From: Stappia sp.
Lineage (GTDB): Bacteria; Pseudomonadota; Alphaproteobacteria; Rhizobiales; Stappiaceae
Direction: 5' to 3'
Length of the DNA stretch: 51,200 nt
NCBI GenBank assembly: GCA_002722295.1
Contig: PBLF01000003.1
Coordinates: 1 to 51,200 of the forward strand
Part shown: positions 1 through 9,052 of the stretch, one piece after another
Position numbering within the stretch: position 1 is the first letter of the stretch
Layout: every line of letters begins with the position of its first letter
The notes under the pieces: model-generated
What the model was told of the DNA's origin: nothing
Seen by the model: the letters and a program-made list of their open reading frames with translations, nothing else
Database searches by the model: none
Position numbers and translations under genes: made by a program

Positions 1-351
1 TCCACGCCCGGCGCGCTTGCCCAGAAGGACCGGCCAGAATACCAATCTCAAACCCACAGACTCTCATTATGAACGAGGGACGATCGGGGGGCAGGTCAAA
101 CCCTATCGCATTTGCTGCGATCAGACAGACTTCGTTTCCGCACGGCAACAACCGCTCCACACACAGTGGAAAACCCCGCGCTCCACAACCTCATCTCGTC
201 TTCCGCGACATTGGAACGACCGCATCCAGCCATGTGCCGACGCCGCCGCATGGCGGACGTCCTTCGCCTTCCGGTCACGGGATGGTTTTGGGCATCATTT
301 TCCGGCGAAATCAGGGAGGTCGGTAGCGGCGCGTGCACCGCTCCACAAACT
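1..351. other. Left edge, no gene recognised
   Basis: Short frames exist on both strands, but none has a ribosome binding site together with a recognisable protein. The stretch lies downstream of the epimerase gene and runs to the window edge. I see no clear terminator, RNA gene or repeat here. Confidence 0.5.
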
Positions 352-1557
352 TTATACTGTCAAGGAGGGCTTTGAGAGAAAGCCACCCGGCGCAAAAGCT
401 CCGTTCAGTTCGGATATCGCACAGACAATATGATAGAGCGAACTCGCCGGCGACGGCTCCTCGACGAAGCGGGCATCCTCTTGCAGCTTGTCGCGCCACA
501 AGCCGGCCGGGCTCTCCATGAAGAACATTTCCAGTGCCTCAACCGCCCTGCACGCGGAAGCCAGATAGTGCGCACGCTCCGCCCCCTGGGAGACACGCGC
601 CAGCGCCAGCGCCGCCTTGATCCATTCCGTCTGCCCCCACAGCCGGGCAATGGGAGCCCGCGCGGAGAAGTCGTCGTTCAACTCCAGAACCGCGACCTTC
701 CGCCGGGGACAGATGCCCCAGGTTTCGCCGATCGCGAACAACCGGCGAGCGGCGATCGCGGCGTCGGCACGCCCGCGCCGCCGTGACCAGACAAGCGCAA
801 GCCAGGCCCACTCGAACTGATGGCCCGGCTCGATCTGGCGTCCGCTGTCGTCGGGCATGGGACGCCAGTCGGACGCAAAGAACTCCTTCAAGGCTCCCGT
901 CAGCGGATCAACGAACCGGGCCAGCGCCAGTTCCATGATTTCGTCGGTGACCCTGCTCCACTCGGTGTCGCCGGATATGTCTTCCCAGGCGAGGGTCGCC
1001 TCCAGAAGATGCATGTGCGGGTTGGCGCGCAGTGGCAGGCTCGGCGGGCGGCTCTCCTCGAAGCCCGCCTGCGGATGCCGATAGTGCGCCTTCAGTCTTT
1101 CGAGCAACGAGCGGGCGATCGGTTCGAACTCTCCGCGACGGGACGGCAGCGCGGCGGATGCATGGGCCAGTGAGAACAGGGCAAAGGCCTGATTGTACAG
1201 GTCGAACCGCGTGTCCAGCATTGCACCGTCGGGGGCAACGAGGTCCGCGAACGTTCCGTCGGGAAGTCTGAAATGCGCGAGATACCAGTCCAGCGCGCGG
1301 CCCGCGATCGCGGCCCAGTCACCGGCCCAGCCAAGCCGCCCGGCCTCGATCACCGCATAGATCTGCCGGGGTTGAACCCGCCCGCGGCGCGGAGCGACAA
1401 TGGCATGCGGCCCGTCGGGATCGATGGCCTCCAGAAATCCCCCGTCTGCGGGGTCGATGCCCAAGCTGGTCCATTGCGGCATCGCATCGTCAGACAACCA
1501 CCGGGTACACCGCTCGCTGGCGGCACGAAGCCAGGCGATATGCGCGTCTTGATCCAT
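352..1557 (-). CDS. AGE family epimerase/isomerase (N-acylglucosamine 2-epimerase / mannose isomerase type)
   Basis: A 401-residue protein, the usual length for the AGE (alpha/alpha)6-barrel family, which epimerises or isomerises sugars such as N-acylglucosamine, mannose or cellobiose. Family landmarks appear in order: DLYNQAFAL near residue 118, NPHMHLLEA near 182, EPGHQFEWAWL near 248, WGQTEWIKA near 310 and PASSLYHIV near 375. The paired histidines in NPHMHLLEA and EPGHQFEWAW occupy positions where this family has its catalytic acid/base histidines. No signal peptide is visible, so it should be cytoplasmic. It stands alone, with no sugar transport or kinase gene nearby, so the substrate cannot be read from context. 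Substrate calls within this family from sequence alone are unreliable. Confidence 0.88.
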   Translation of the reverse strand: MDQDAHIAWLRAASERCTRWLSDDAMPQWTSLGIDPADGGFLEAIDPDGPHAIVAPRRGRVQPRQIYAVIEAGRLGWAGDWAAIAGRALDWYLAHFRLPDGTFADLVAPDGAMLDTRFDLYNQAFALFSLAHASAALPSRRGEFEPIARSLLERLKAHYRHPQAGFEESRPPSLPLRANPHMHLLEATLAWEDISGDTEWSRVTDEIMELALARFVDPLTGALKEFFASDWRPMPDDSGRQIEPGHQFEWAWLALVWSRRRGRADAAIAARRLFAIGETWGICPRRKVAVLELNDDFSARAPIARLWGQTEWIKAALALARVSQGAERAHYLASACRAVEALEMFFMESPAGLWRDKLQEDARFVEEPSPASSLYHIVCAISELNGAFAPGGFLSKPSLTV

Positions 1558-1922
1558 CGAATGCCTCTCCCCGCCCGGTCGCGGCTCGCTTCCCGTTGCG
1601 CGCAGGCCACCTTGCGCCTGTCACGCTTGCACGGTCCCGCGTTTCGTCGCGGCACATGCGTTCAGCGCAACGAAGAGTGGAACCTTTCCTTGTGAGATAA
1701 CATAGGCATGTTCAGAAACACCAGCCGACCGACCGACGAGGCGCACACCGCCCCGCTGGCGTCCCCGCACTTTTCCTGACGACTTGTGGCCTGTGGCTGG
1801 CCCGGGTGGAACTGCCGGATCCTGCGCGGCAGCACATGCTGTTCTGCACATGCCATTGCACGCCTCGGCACGCATGCATGCGTCCGAGCACATATACAAA
1901 ACAGGATTTGATGGGAACAAAA
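1558..1922. other. Intergenic stretch between the epimerase and tRNA-Thr
   Basis: About 365 bases. It must hold the epimerase promoter (minus strand) and the 3' flank of the tRNA. No convincing open frame, hairpin plus T-run or repeat was seen. Confidence 0.5.
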
Positions 1923-1997
1923 TGGTGCTGCCGGAGAGATTTGAACTCTCGGCCTCTCCCTTACCAAGGGAGTGCTCTACCCCTGAGCTACGGCAGC
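1923..1997 (-). tRNA. tRNA-Thr (anticodon GGT)
   Basis: Read on the minus strand, the 75 bases fold into a canonical cloverleaf. The 7-bp acceptor stem is GCTGCCG/CGGCAGC, the D arm is GCTC/GAGC, the anticodon stem is CTCCC/GGGAG with loop TTGGTAA, and the T arm is GAGAG/CTCTC with loop TTCAAAT. The discriminator A is followed by an encoded CCA. The anticodon is GGT, which decodes ACC and ACT threonine codons. Confidence 0.97.
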
Positions 1998-2867
1998 GAT
2001 GAGCGCGGGTGTAAGGTGTAAAACCCAAGCCGTCAAGCCGGTTCGGGGTTCTCCTTGTGGGAAATTTTCATCCCCTCGCCGGTCGCCATCCAACCGGACT
2101 TTTCATGAGCGCGCGGGGATCTGGGCGGCCATCTCGTACAAAACTCGAACAGTTTTGTTCACACAATGTCCCTACAATCTTTATCCTTAGTCAGAGCCTT
2201 TGGCACACCTCGCGGTATAGATCAGCGGAGTGCAGACCCCGTCCGCGGGAGGTGTTCAAGCGGCGATCTTGCGGCGTTCGAATTGCGGAAGTCGGAATGC
2301 CCGTGGGGCTGAGCAGCGTCGTTTTCGTCCACGATTCTGCTATGGCCACCTTGTTCAAACAGGCAAACTTTGCAGCCAACACGATCAGTGTTCCACAGAG
2401 ATTTTGAAAGGTAATGGCCTACACCGGGCCTTTCGACACGAACGGGAAATGATTTTCAAACCTCGGGAGGCGGTGGCGGACACTCGGCAGCGCCATCTTG
2501 TGCGTTGGAACGTTGGCCGTCATGTAGCCCCTCCCCGCGATTTGTCTTTTTGCTGCCTGCCCACGAAAAGCCCATCCCCATCAAAAAGCTTCACAAGCAA
2601 TCAACGCAAAGCACCATCGCCTGCGAAAACTTGCACGTACGGATTGCACTCGGCAACAAAGACGGAAATGCTCCTTACGAAGTGACGGAGCTGTCGGAAT
2701 CGACGGGCGGGTAAGGTTGCTGCGAGTTTGGAATTCTCCAGGATGGCTGCCGACGCAGTACGATGTGGCAATGACCATAGCCTGTAACCGGGCTGAGAAA
2801 TGGCGTAGGCACTTATGGAAGGACCGGACGAGTTCCCCCAATAAACTCACGGAGATCGGCAGTATTT
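1998..2867. other. Long gene-poor stretch with no gene recognised
   Basis: About 870 bases with lower GC than the rest of the window. Frames of 60 to 150 codons exist on both strands, but none has a convincing ribosome binding site, start and recognisable protein. It separates tRNA-Thr from the AT-rich membrane gene. It could be decayed mobile DNA, but I see no transposase or integrase remnant and no terminal repeats. Confidence 0.5.
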
Positions 2868-3467
2868 ATGCTTCATAAAATCAAATACTTTTTTGAAAAG
2901 TTAGCAAAAAATGCCCCCATCAGGGACGGCGACTACCCAGGCTTCGATCTCTATTTCACCCCCCTCAGGATCTTTACACCAATCACGGCATACGTCGCAG
3001 CTGTACATATAGCATACCTATTAATGAAAAATTTTCTCACAGAAAATGATATGAAAGAAATATCGCGCCACATAATACAATTCGCACCAATATTAGAAAT
3101 ACGATACGGTCAAATAATGACCATCGGCACTACTCATGCAATATATTATACAACAGCAATAACATTAACTCCAATTCTTATATTATTTCAATCAATAACC
3201 TTTTCTCAAAAATACAGGATTGAGATGGCTAGTACCCCTTCCGCATACAGGCCTGTTAACATATTTTCGCTATACTATATCCTATATGCCATCTTCATTA
3301 CTTTTATATTTGGATCTGTTCTTTTTACGTCTGATGAGAGAATTGTAAAAAATACCTCTCATCTAGCAAGAGGTTTTAATAGCCCTCTTATTCTTCCAAT
3401 ATTTTGCGCGCTATATGGCTTCCTAAGCTCAATAAATATTATGCAAATATATGCTTTTTTTCTCTAA
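2868..3467 (+). CDS. Hypothetical multi-pass membrane protein, AT-rich, likely acquired
   Basis: A 199-residue protein I do not recognise. It has about four hydrophobic segments, near residues 36-54, 84-110, 128-150 and 172-198, and a basic, lysine-rich N-terminus, so an inner-membrane location is expected. Base composition and codon use differ sharply from every neighbour: it is rich in ATA, TTA and AAA codons, which are rare elsewhere in the window. That suggests horizontal transfer. A weak GGAG lies about 13 bases before the ATG. It stands alone, with a gene-poor stretch upstream and a lipoprotein gene downstream. No function can be assigned. An abortive-infection or immunity role is possible for an orphan of this kind, but nothing in the sequence shows it. 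Confidence 0.7.
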   Translation: MLHKIKYFFEKLAKNAPIRDGDYPGFDLYFTPLRIFTPITAYVAAVHIAYLLMKNFLTENDMKEISRHIIQFAPILEIRYGQIMTIGTTHAIYYTTAITLTPILILFQSITFSQKYRIEMASTPSAYRPVNIFSLYYILYAIFITFIFGSVLFTSDERIVKNTSHLARGFNSPLILPIFCALYGFLSSINIMQIYAFFL

Positions 3468-3728
3468 GTTAATTCGCCAAAAGGGAAAACTAGCAACCGA
3501 GGTCCGCCAATGAGCAATGCACCTTCATGGGAGAGCCCCGAAGAGGTCCGGGCGATGCCTTGCCCCTCTCCGACGTTCGCGAGACCGTGTGTTGACATGC
3601 CTCTGGCGCCGGACGCGGGGCCTCTCATGACCCAGGGCGACTGAAAAACCTCAACGGGTTGTGCAACAGATTGATCCTGTGGTTCATTGCAAGTCGGCGG
3701 ACAGAAACATGAATTTAGCGTGAGTTTC

Positions 3729-5222
3729 ATGAAATCGACACATGCGAGGCATGCGGTTCTTCTGTTCGGTTGTGTGCTGTTGAGCGGGTGCCTGGGCAAC
3801 CCGTCCGAGTTGACCTCTTCCGCACCCGACAAACCGTGGGGACCAGCCGGCGACAGTGGAAGCTTCGCCGTTCAAGGCCCCGTCGACGACACGCTCACGA
3901 GAACATCGGCCGCTCCCCGGATCCGGATCCAGGGTGGCAAGGTCTACACGCTTTCGGAGTTGATCGATCTCGGTCAGCGATCTCACCCCTCGACGCGTGT
4001 AGCCTGGGAGCAGGCTCGCCAGGCCGCTGCCGCCGTTGGTATCGCGGAAGGCACATTCCTTCCCATGATTTCGGCCAATGTGATCGCCGGATACCAGGAC
4101 GTCACGACCCCGCTCCCCACGCCCTTCGGGGGCACCGACTATGTATCGACCAAGGCGAGTGGCGTCGTTCCAAGCATCGCCCTGCAATGGCTGCTCTTCG
4201 ATTTCGGTGAGCGGCAGACACTTCTGGACGCCGCCAAAGAAACCGCCTTCGCCGCGAATGTTGCTTTCAACGGAACGCATCAGGCCCTCATTCACAACAT
4301 CACAAGAGCCTACTACCTTTATGGCGTTGCCAGACAAAAAAGCGGAATTGCCGAATACTCACTTCGCAACAGCCGCAAGATACTGGCGGCCGCACAGGGA
4401 CGGTATTCCAGCGGCATCGGGACCAGCATAGAGGTTGCCCAGGCAAAACAGCTGGTTGCGCAATCCCGTTTCAGGCTCGTACAGGCGCAAGACGGTCTCG
4501 ACGATGCGTATCAGGGTCTGACCGGTGCCGTTGGCCTGGCACCGAATGTGCGAATTAAGGTGGCCTCGTCCACGAACCGCCGATTGCCGGGCACGCGCGT
4601 GGAACCCACGGACAAGGTCATCCGGCAGGCCCTGTCGCGACGTCCCGACGTTCTGGCGAGCTATGCTGCCCTGAAGGCGAGCCAGGCGAATGAACGCGCG
4701 GCCGCCGCAGCCTTTTTGCCGAAGGTCTATCTGGGCGCCGTCGCGGCCGCCAATCAGGGGAGCGTGCAGGCAGGCGGCTTGCCGGGCGTCGGCCTGCAGA
4801 ATACGGCAAGCGGCGTGATGCTTGGCGTTACCGTTCCCATATTCGATGGTCAGATCCGCAAGAACCGCCAACGTCAGGCTGCATCCGCGACGCGGGCTGC
4901 CGCCGCACTTCATCGGCAAACCAGGGAGGCCTCCATCCGGGAGATCCTTCTCGCGTCCAACTCGCTCAGATCCGCGCTTGCCTCCTATGAAGCGGCATCG
5001 GAACTGCGCAGGGCCTCGACCGTCACCTACAATGCGGCTTTCGAAGCGTACCAGAACGGTCTTGGAACGCTCACGGATGTCACCGCCGCCGACAGTTCCC
5101 TTCTCGATGCCCGGGAGGCACAGGCAGATGCACATGCGGCCTCCCTTCTTGCCGCATCGTCCCTCGCGTTCATGCTGGGCAACATGACGTCCAGCTCCGC
5201 CCCGGAAGAGGCCCTGCGCTAG
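3729..5222 (+). CDS. TolC/OprM-type outer-membrane efflux lipoprotein (MdtP-like)
   Basis: Outer-membrane channel of a tripartite efflux pump. With the start at 3729 it is 497 residues, normal for the outer-membrane factor family. This start places a signal peptide with lipobox LLSGC directly at the N-terminus; the longer frame from 3687 would bury it. Two OEP repeats follow, roughly residues 70-260 and 290-480, with the usual alanine- and glutamine-rich helices and the typical SRRPDV segment at the second repeat. The gene is convergent with the genes for the pump and fusion protein, with 38 bases between stop codons, whereas E. coli mdtNOP is co-directional. It must therefore have its own promoter. 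The neighbourhood suggests export of aromatic or other amphipathic compounds; the substrate is unknown. Confidence 0.87.
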   Translation: MKSTHARHAVLLFGCVLLSGCLGNPSELTSSAPDKPWGPAGDSGSFAVQGPVDDTLTRTSAAPRIRIQGGKVYTLSELIDLGQRSHPSTRVAWEQARQAAAAVGIAEGTFLPMISANVIAGYQDVTTPLPTPFGGTDYVSTKASGVVPSIALQWLLFDFGERQTLLDAAKETAFAANVAFNGTHQALIHNITRAYYLYGVARQKSGIAEYSLRNSRKILAAAQGRYSSGIGTSIEVAQAKQLVAQSRFRLVQAQDGLDDAYQGLTGAVGLAPNVRIKVASSTNRRLPGTRVEPTDKVIRQALSRRPDVLASYAALKASQANERAAAAAFLPKVYLGAVAAANQGSVQAGGLPGVGLQNTASGVMLGVTVPIFDGQIRKNRQRQAASATRAAAALHRQTREASIREILLASNSLRSALASYEAASELRRASTVTYNAAFEAYQNGLGTLTDVTAADSSLLDAREAQADAHAASLLAASSLAFMLGNMTSSSAPEEALR

Positions 5223-5260
5223 GAGGTAGCCCGGGCCGGATGCCAGGGCTCCCTTGAAGA

Positions 5261-7090
5261 CTATGTTCGTTGGGCGAGCAGAACGGGCCTGGGAGCACCA
5301 ATGGACTGTTCTTGAAGCTCGCGGCGGATCTCATCCAGCCTTGCCGCGACGTCTTCGGAAACCCTCTCCTGGAAGCGTATGTGACGATAGACCGCTTCAA
5401 GGTCCCAGCGAAGCGTCGCGAGCCGGGCAAGTTGCCCGTCGCTCGCCCGTTGCCGGCGCGGCTCGAAATACGCCATGCTCAGGAGGTTGGGGGCCTCCTC
5501 GAGGCTTGAGAGGATCTTCGAGGAGGCCGCGATGTCGGCCATACGGGCATCCGGGGACTGTCTGGCAAGATCGACAAGTGCGTTCGCGCTCGCCAGGAGC
5601 CGCAAGCGCAACCTGTTGACGATGCTCACCGGCCAGAACTGGGTGAAGATCACGAAGATCACGAAAATTCCCAGGAAAATACCGACAATCCGGTTTCCCG
5701 CCTGCGAAAATTCGAAACTGGGGCCGAACCCGTTCAATGTCGTGAGCAGGAAAGCCAGCGCGACCTGGACACCGGCGTAGGAAATGCGCTCGCTGCCGGA
5801 CGAAACCCATCCCGCAACGAGAACGGCGCAGAAGACGAGGACCATCAGCCCTCCCACATCCGTGAGGTTCGGCATCACGAACAGAAGCGCGGCGGCACCC
5901 ATGGCGGCTCCGACAAGACACCCGGCAATCCGGAGGGTCAGCTTGCGGACGGTCTCTCCGGTCGTGCCAAGCGCAGCGACGTAGCAGGTAATCATCGCGG
6001 TATGGATGCCGTTCCAGTCTATGCCGGTATAGATGAGATAGCAGACAACGGCAGCGATCGAGGTCTTGAGCGCATAGAGCTGATGCCGCGGCGCTGAAAA
6101 GGCGTCAGCGGCAAGCAGCGGCTCGGGCTCCGGCTTGGGACTGGCGCCGGCATCGGGGCGGGCGAGGCTGTTCAGCGCCGAATGCAGGGCACCTTCGACG
6201 GAAGTTGACGGCTGCTGTTCGGCTTCCTGCGCGAAAGCGAAAACCGGAAACGTCCGTTTCGAGACCAGATCCGCGACATCCCGCAACCGGGCAGCCAGCA
6301 TCCCGCGCCTGTCCGCAAGGATAGCCTCGCCTGGGGCCTGAGCCGCAAGCGCGATCCTGTAGCTGGTCTCGACCGCACCGTTCAGCCAGCGTGCTTCGTC
6401 GCGCGGAACGAGGTGAAGAAGCTTCACGAGCAGCATCTGCTTCAGCGACTCGTCGTTGCCCTCGGCCAGAAGCTCGGTGAGCTTTGCGCTCTCGCCATCG
6501 TTTTCCAGTGCGTCGGCAGACGACCGCAAGCGATCGACGATCCGCTCGCGCACGAGAACCTGCGACGGCGTTCCCAAAACGAGATTGAACAGGATCATGA
6601 GCGCCATCGGCATGCAGGCCATCTTCCACGCCGCGAGAAGGCCCTGATCCCCGATCTGCCCGACCGGAACGTCGGTCACAAGCGTCATGATGAAGGCGAC
6701 AATCAACCCCACGATCGCCGCCTGCTCCCCCAGAGGGGTCGTCGAACTGAGAAACAGAAAGACGTAGGACGTGAAGAACATGATCGCCAACCGGAGGGCA
6801 GGACTGTCGATGCTCAGGTTGATGACCGGAATCATGGCCAGAACCACCAGGGAAGCCAGGGCGATCAGACCGGCACCGAGCAGGCAGTTCATGACTGCAT
6901 CGCGTTTCATCAGGAAAATGACCAGGTAGCAGCTTATCGCCGGCTCCGGGATCCGGTAGGCCATGGCGACGCCGGTCACCAGCGCACACAGAAGGGCAAC
7001 CCGCCAGGCCTGACCGAACCTCCCCTCGAAAGGTTGAAGATCGCGCCAGGCCTGCGCGACCATGCTGGAGACCGGCCCTTCAGCAGGCAT
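5261..7090 (-). CDS. FUSC-family inner-membrane transporter (MdtO/AaeB-like)
   Basis: A 609-residue protein with two hydrophobic blocks, about residues 27-185 and 345-490, each followed by a hydrophilic cytoplasmic region. This is the layout of the FUSC / aromatic-acid exporter family (AaeB, MdtO). These proteins work with a periplasmic fusion protein and an outer-membrane channel, and both are encoded next door. The start at 7090 overlaps the end of the upstream fusion-protein gene by 11 bases, indicating translational coupling. A start at codon 10 (7063), with GAAGGG upstream, is also possible. Substrates of this family are often aromatic acids or phenolics, but the sequence does not identify one here. 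Confidence 0.87.
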   Translation of the reverse strand: MPAEGPVSSMVAQAWRDLQPFEGRFGQAWRVALLCALVTGVAMAYRIPEPAISCYLVIFLMKRDAVMNCLLGAGLIALASLVVLAMIPVINLSIDSPALRLAIMFFTSYVFLFLSSTTPLGEQAAIVGLIVAFIMTLVTDVPVGQIGDQGLLAAWKMACMPMALMILFNLVLGTPSQVLVRERIVDRLRSSADALENDGESAKLTELLAEGNDESLKQMLLVKLLHLVPRDEARWLNGAVETSYRIALAAQAPGEAILADRRGMLAARLRDVADLVSKRTFPVFAFAQEAEQQPSTSVEGALHSALNSLARPDAGASPKPEPEPLLAADAFSAPRHQLYALKTSIAAVVCYLIYTGIDWNGIHTAMITCYVAALGTTGETVRKLTLRIAGCLVGAAMGAAALLFVMPNLTDVGGLMVLVFCAVLVAGWVSSGSERISYAGVQVALAFLLTTLNGFGPSFEFSQAGNRIVGIFLGIFVIFVIFTQFWPVSIVNRLRLRLLASANALVDLARQSPDARMADIAASSKILSSLEEAPNLLSMAYFEPRRQRASDGQLARLATLRWDLEAVYRHIRFQERVSEDVAARLDEIRRELQEQSIGAPRPVLLAQRT

Positions 7091-8132
7091 TGTCGCGATG
7101 AACGGTCGTCACGGCGGACGCGCCGACGCGCATCAGGTCGGCAGGTGGATCGAAAAGGCGAATCCGCACGGGGAAACGCTGCTGGACCCGAACCCATTCG
7201 AGCGACTTCGGCACGATCGGCAAGGAGACGGGAAGGTTGATCAGGTCCTTGGATCCAATGCCCCAGCCGACACTCTCGACCACTCCCCTGATCACCCGAT
7301 CGCGGTCGGCAAGCACATGAACGGAGGCACAATCGCCGGCGGCGATCCCGGGAATGACGGTCTCGGTATAGTTGGCGTTGACGTACCAGACGTCGCTCTG
7401 GATGAGGGTGAAGAGGGACTGCGCCGGCAAGGTGTAGTCGCCGGCGGAGGTCGTCACGCCCACGACGTGGCCGTCATGCGGGGCATAGAGTCTGGTTCCG
7501 GCAAGCTCGTGCTCGGCGATCGCAACCGCGGCACGCCTTGCACGCACCAGTGCCTCCGCCGCGAGGTCGTCCCCCACCAGTGCCTGTGCGGCATCCTGCT
7601 GTCGAAGGGCTTCCCTGAGGCTGACCTCGGCGTCCCGCTTGAGCGTGCGGGCATCGTCCAGTTGCTGGGCGGAGACATATCCCTTTTCGGCCATGGGCTG
7701 CAGCCGCTCGAGCGACTGCGTTGCCAGATCCAGGTTTGAGCGGGCCCGTTCAACCTGCTCCGCGGCAATATCTGCATTGGCGAGTTCGGCCTGAATATTG
7801 CGGGACCTGTCGCTGACCGCAGCCTCCGCGATCTCGAGGTCCGCGCGGGTCTGTTCGACCGCCAAACGATAGGCCGTGTCCTCAAGCTCCAGAAGAAGGG
7901 TGCCTTTTCGAACGAAGGAATTTTCCTGGACGTGAACAGCCTTCACCCGCCCGCCGACGCTGGTCGCCATCCGGGTGACATCGGCAAACACGGAAGCATC
8001 GTCCGACAGAGGATTGGCCTGCGAAATCAGATGGCTGCGATAGGCCAGACCCGCTGTTGCCGCGATGATCAGGAGACTGATCGTTGCACCGGAAATGGCG
8101 GCGAGCCGTCCTGACTTTATAGCTAGGGGCAT
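7080..8132 (-). CDS. HlyD/EmrA-type membrane fusion protein (MdtN-like)
   Basis: Periplasmic adaptor of the efflux system, 350 residues. It has one N-terminal membrane anchor (about residues 12-30), a biotinyl-lipoyl-like half (VGGRVKAVHVQEN near 56-68), a long coiled-coil hairpin (about 90-190), a second lipoyl half (YAPHDGHVVGV near 218-228) and a beta-barrel domain. This is the complete HlyD_D23/EmrA architecture. It starts three bases after the small YtcA-like gene and overlaps the FUSC gene, so the three form one operon. The pairing with a FUSC pump and a YtcA-like protein matches the order ytcA-mdtN-mdtO of E. coli. Confidence 0.88.
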   Translation of the reverse strand: MPLAIKSGRLAAISGATISLLIIAATAGLAYRSHLISQANPLSDDASVFADVTRMATSVGGRVKAVHVQENSFVRKGTLLLELEDTAYRLAVEQTRADLEIAEAAVSDRSRNIQAELANADIAAEQVERARSNLDLATQSLERLQPMAEKGYVSAQQLDDARTLKRDAEVSLREALRQQDAAQALVGDDLAAEALVRARRAAVAIAEHELAGTRLYAPHDGHVVGVTTSAGDYTLPAQSLFTLIQSDVWYVNANYTETVIPGIAAGDCASVHVLADRDRVIRGVVESVGWGIGSKDLINLPVSLPIVPKSLEWVRVQQRFPVRIRLFDPPADLMRVGASAVTTVHRDNAC

Positions 8133-8135
8133 GGT

Positions 8136-8366
8136 TCAGCGGCCAAAGAACACTGTCAGGGACAGATAGGTGAACGCGAGGCTCATGCTCATGTAGACGG
8201 GAACCCTCCAGCGCAAGATGTCGTCGATCCCCGTCGCAACGAGCAGGGCCCGCGCCACGAGCGTCAGAACGATGGCCGCGAACAGGCAAAGCAGCCACGC
8301 CGGAAAGTAGCTCCCGAAGAGCGGAATCGAGGGAGCCAGACTGGTAAGGGCAGGCGATGTCGTCAC
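8136..8366 (-). CDS. Small YtcA-like membrane protein of the efflux operon
   Basis: A 76-residue protein with two membrane segments, about residues 20-43 and 54-74. The stretch APSIPLFGSYFPAWLLC resembles the YtcA family, whose gene precedes mdtN in enterobacteria (from memory of the family, not a search). The start is a GTG at 8366; an in-frame stop lies just upstream. Unlike the annotated E. coli protein it has no N-terminal lipobox cysteine, so it is probably a plain inner-membrane protein. It is first in the operon, followed after three bases by the fusion protein. The role of this family in efflux is not established. Confidence 0.75.
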   Translation of the reverse strand: MTTSPALTSLAPSIPLFGSYFPAWLLCLFAAIVLTLVARALLVATGIDDILRWRVPVYMSMSLAFTYLSLTVFFGR

Positions 8367-8423
8367 ATCAGATCACTGTTCTTCAGGCAGATAGCCGAGC
8401 GCGAGGCCGCACGCAGAGCGCGA

Positions 8424-8452
8424 ACCTTAGTACGATTAGTCCAGGGGTGCAA
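8424..8452 (-). promoter_or_regulatory. Candidate promoter of the efflux operon
   Basis: On the minus strand TTGCAC (8452-8447) is separated by 17 bases from TAAGGT (8429-8424), which would start transcription about 50 bases before the YtcA-like gene. The spacer and -10 region contain a direct repeat, ACTAA TCGT ACTAA, that could bind a regulator. The -10 match is weak, so this is only a candidate. Confidence 0.35.
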
Positions 8453-8763
8453 TTTGTGAGCCCCCTGAACCTGCAGGCGTTTCCCTTCGTCAAATGCCAT
8501 GCAACACACGCAGCTTCGAGGCTCCCGTCCCGCGTGCGGGAGCGGCCATTCTGACCGGTCGGAGCGTCACCTCGGACGCGACGCAAACCACGGGATCGAT
8601 CGCAGCACGGACGCCAGCCCGTCAAGACAGGCCATGGCCAAGGGCGGGCTTGTTGGCATTTCCTCGGCCAACTGCTATCGCCTCCCTGTTCTTGCCCGCG
8701 AGGCAGTGCGCGTCCGCCCGAACGCGCGCGTACTGCCTGCAGCCACCCGTCATGGAGGTCCAG

Positions 8764-8961
8764 ATGAGCGACACGCCGAAGACACCGTCGGAAAAGCCCG
8801 TCGCCGGCGACGGGCCCGCAAGCAAGGCCGGGCGGGCGGCTGATGCCCCCGGCACCCGCGAGGACCGTCTCGCCTCCGCCCTGCGTGCAAACCTGCGCCG
8901 GCGCAAGGGCGCCCCGAAACAGGCCGGGAGCACAAAGCGGTCGCTGCTCGACGAGGAGTGA
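8764..8961 (+). CDS. Small basic conserved-type hypothetical protein
   Basis: A 65-residue, charged, probably disordered protein. The first 35 residues are rich in P, A, G and K. The C-terminal half carries RLASALRANLRRRK, a short arginine-rich helix, then a basic tail. The ATG at 8764 is preceded by GGAGG at 8754-8758, an ideal site, which decides the start over longer frames. Small proteins ending in an ALR.NL.RRK helix are common and uncharacterised in Hyphomicrobiales. No function can be given; a nucleic-acid or ribosome contact is conceivable from charge alone. It is monocistronic and convergent with the response regulator gene. Confidence 0.7.
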   Translation: MSDTPKTPSEKPVAGDGPASKAGRAADAPGTREDRLASALRANLRRRKGAPKQAGSTKRSLLDEE

Positions 8962-8989
8962 GCCTTTCGCAGTCTCGCATGAGCGTGTT

Positions 8990-9013
8990 GCCGGGACCGG
9001 TCCGGCTTCGTTT
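8990..9013 (+). terminator. Candidate terminator after the small basic protein gene
   Basis: A GC-rich hairpin (GCCGG at 8990-8994 pairing with CCGGC at 9002-9006, around GGACCGGTCC) is followed by TTCGTTTGT. The T tract is interrupted, so this is moderate evidence. Confidence 0.4.
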
Positions 9014-9052
9014 GTCGGGGGAAATCAGGCAGGGCCTTGGGTAAGCAGGGCC

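Noticed and set aside
352..1557. Naming the AGE protein as a specific mannose isomerase or GlcNAc epimerase
   Set aside because: Family motifs are clear, but specificity cannot be read from them and there is no sugar-pathway neighbour.
2581..2850. An 89-codon minus-strand frame in the gene-poor gap
   Set aside because: No ribosome site or domain. It may be decayed mobile DNA, but nothing proves it.
1923..3480. tRNA-Thr as the attachment site of a genomic island carrying the AT-rich gene
   Set aside because: Integration normally duplicates the tRNA 3' end, which here faces lower coordinates, away from the AT-rich gene. No second copy of the tRNA 3' end and no integrase were seen.
3526..3629. 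Imperfect inverted repeat CATGGGAGAGCCCCG / CGGGGCCTCTCATG as a second MITE
   Set aside because: Arms are short and mismatched, with no target duplication and no similarity to the 49.7 kb element.
3510..3644. A 44-codon frame with GAGG before its ATG
   Set aside because: There is no recognisable protein, the composition is irregular and part of the frame overlaps an imperfect inverted repeat. It is too weak to call a gene.
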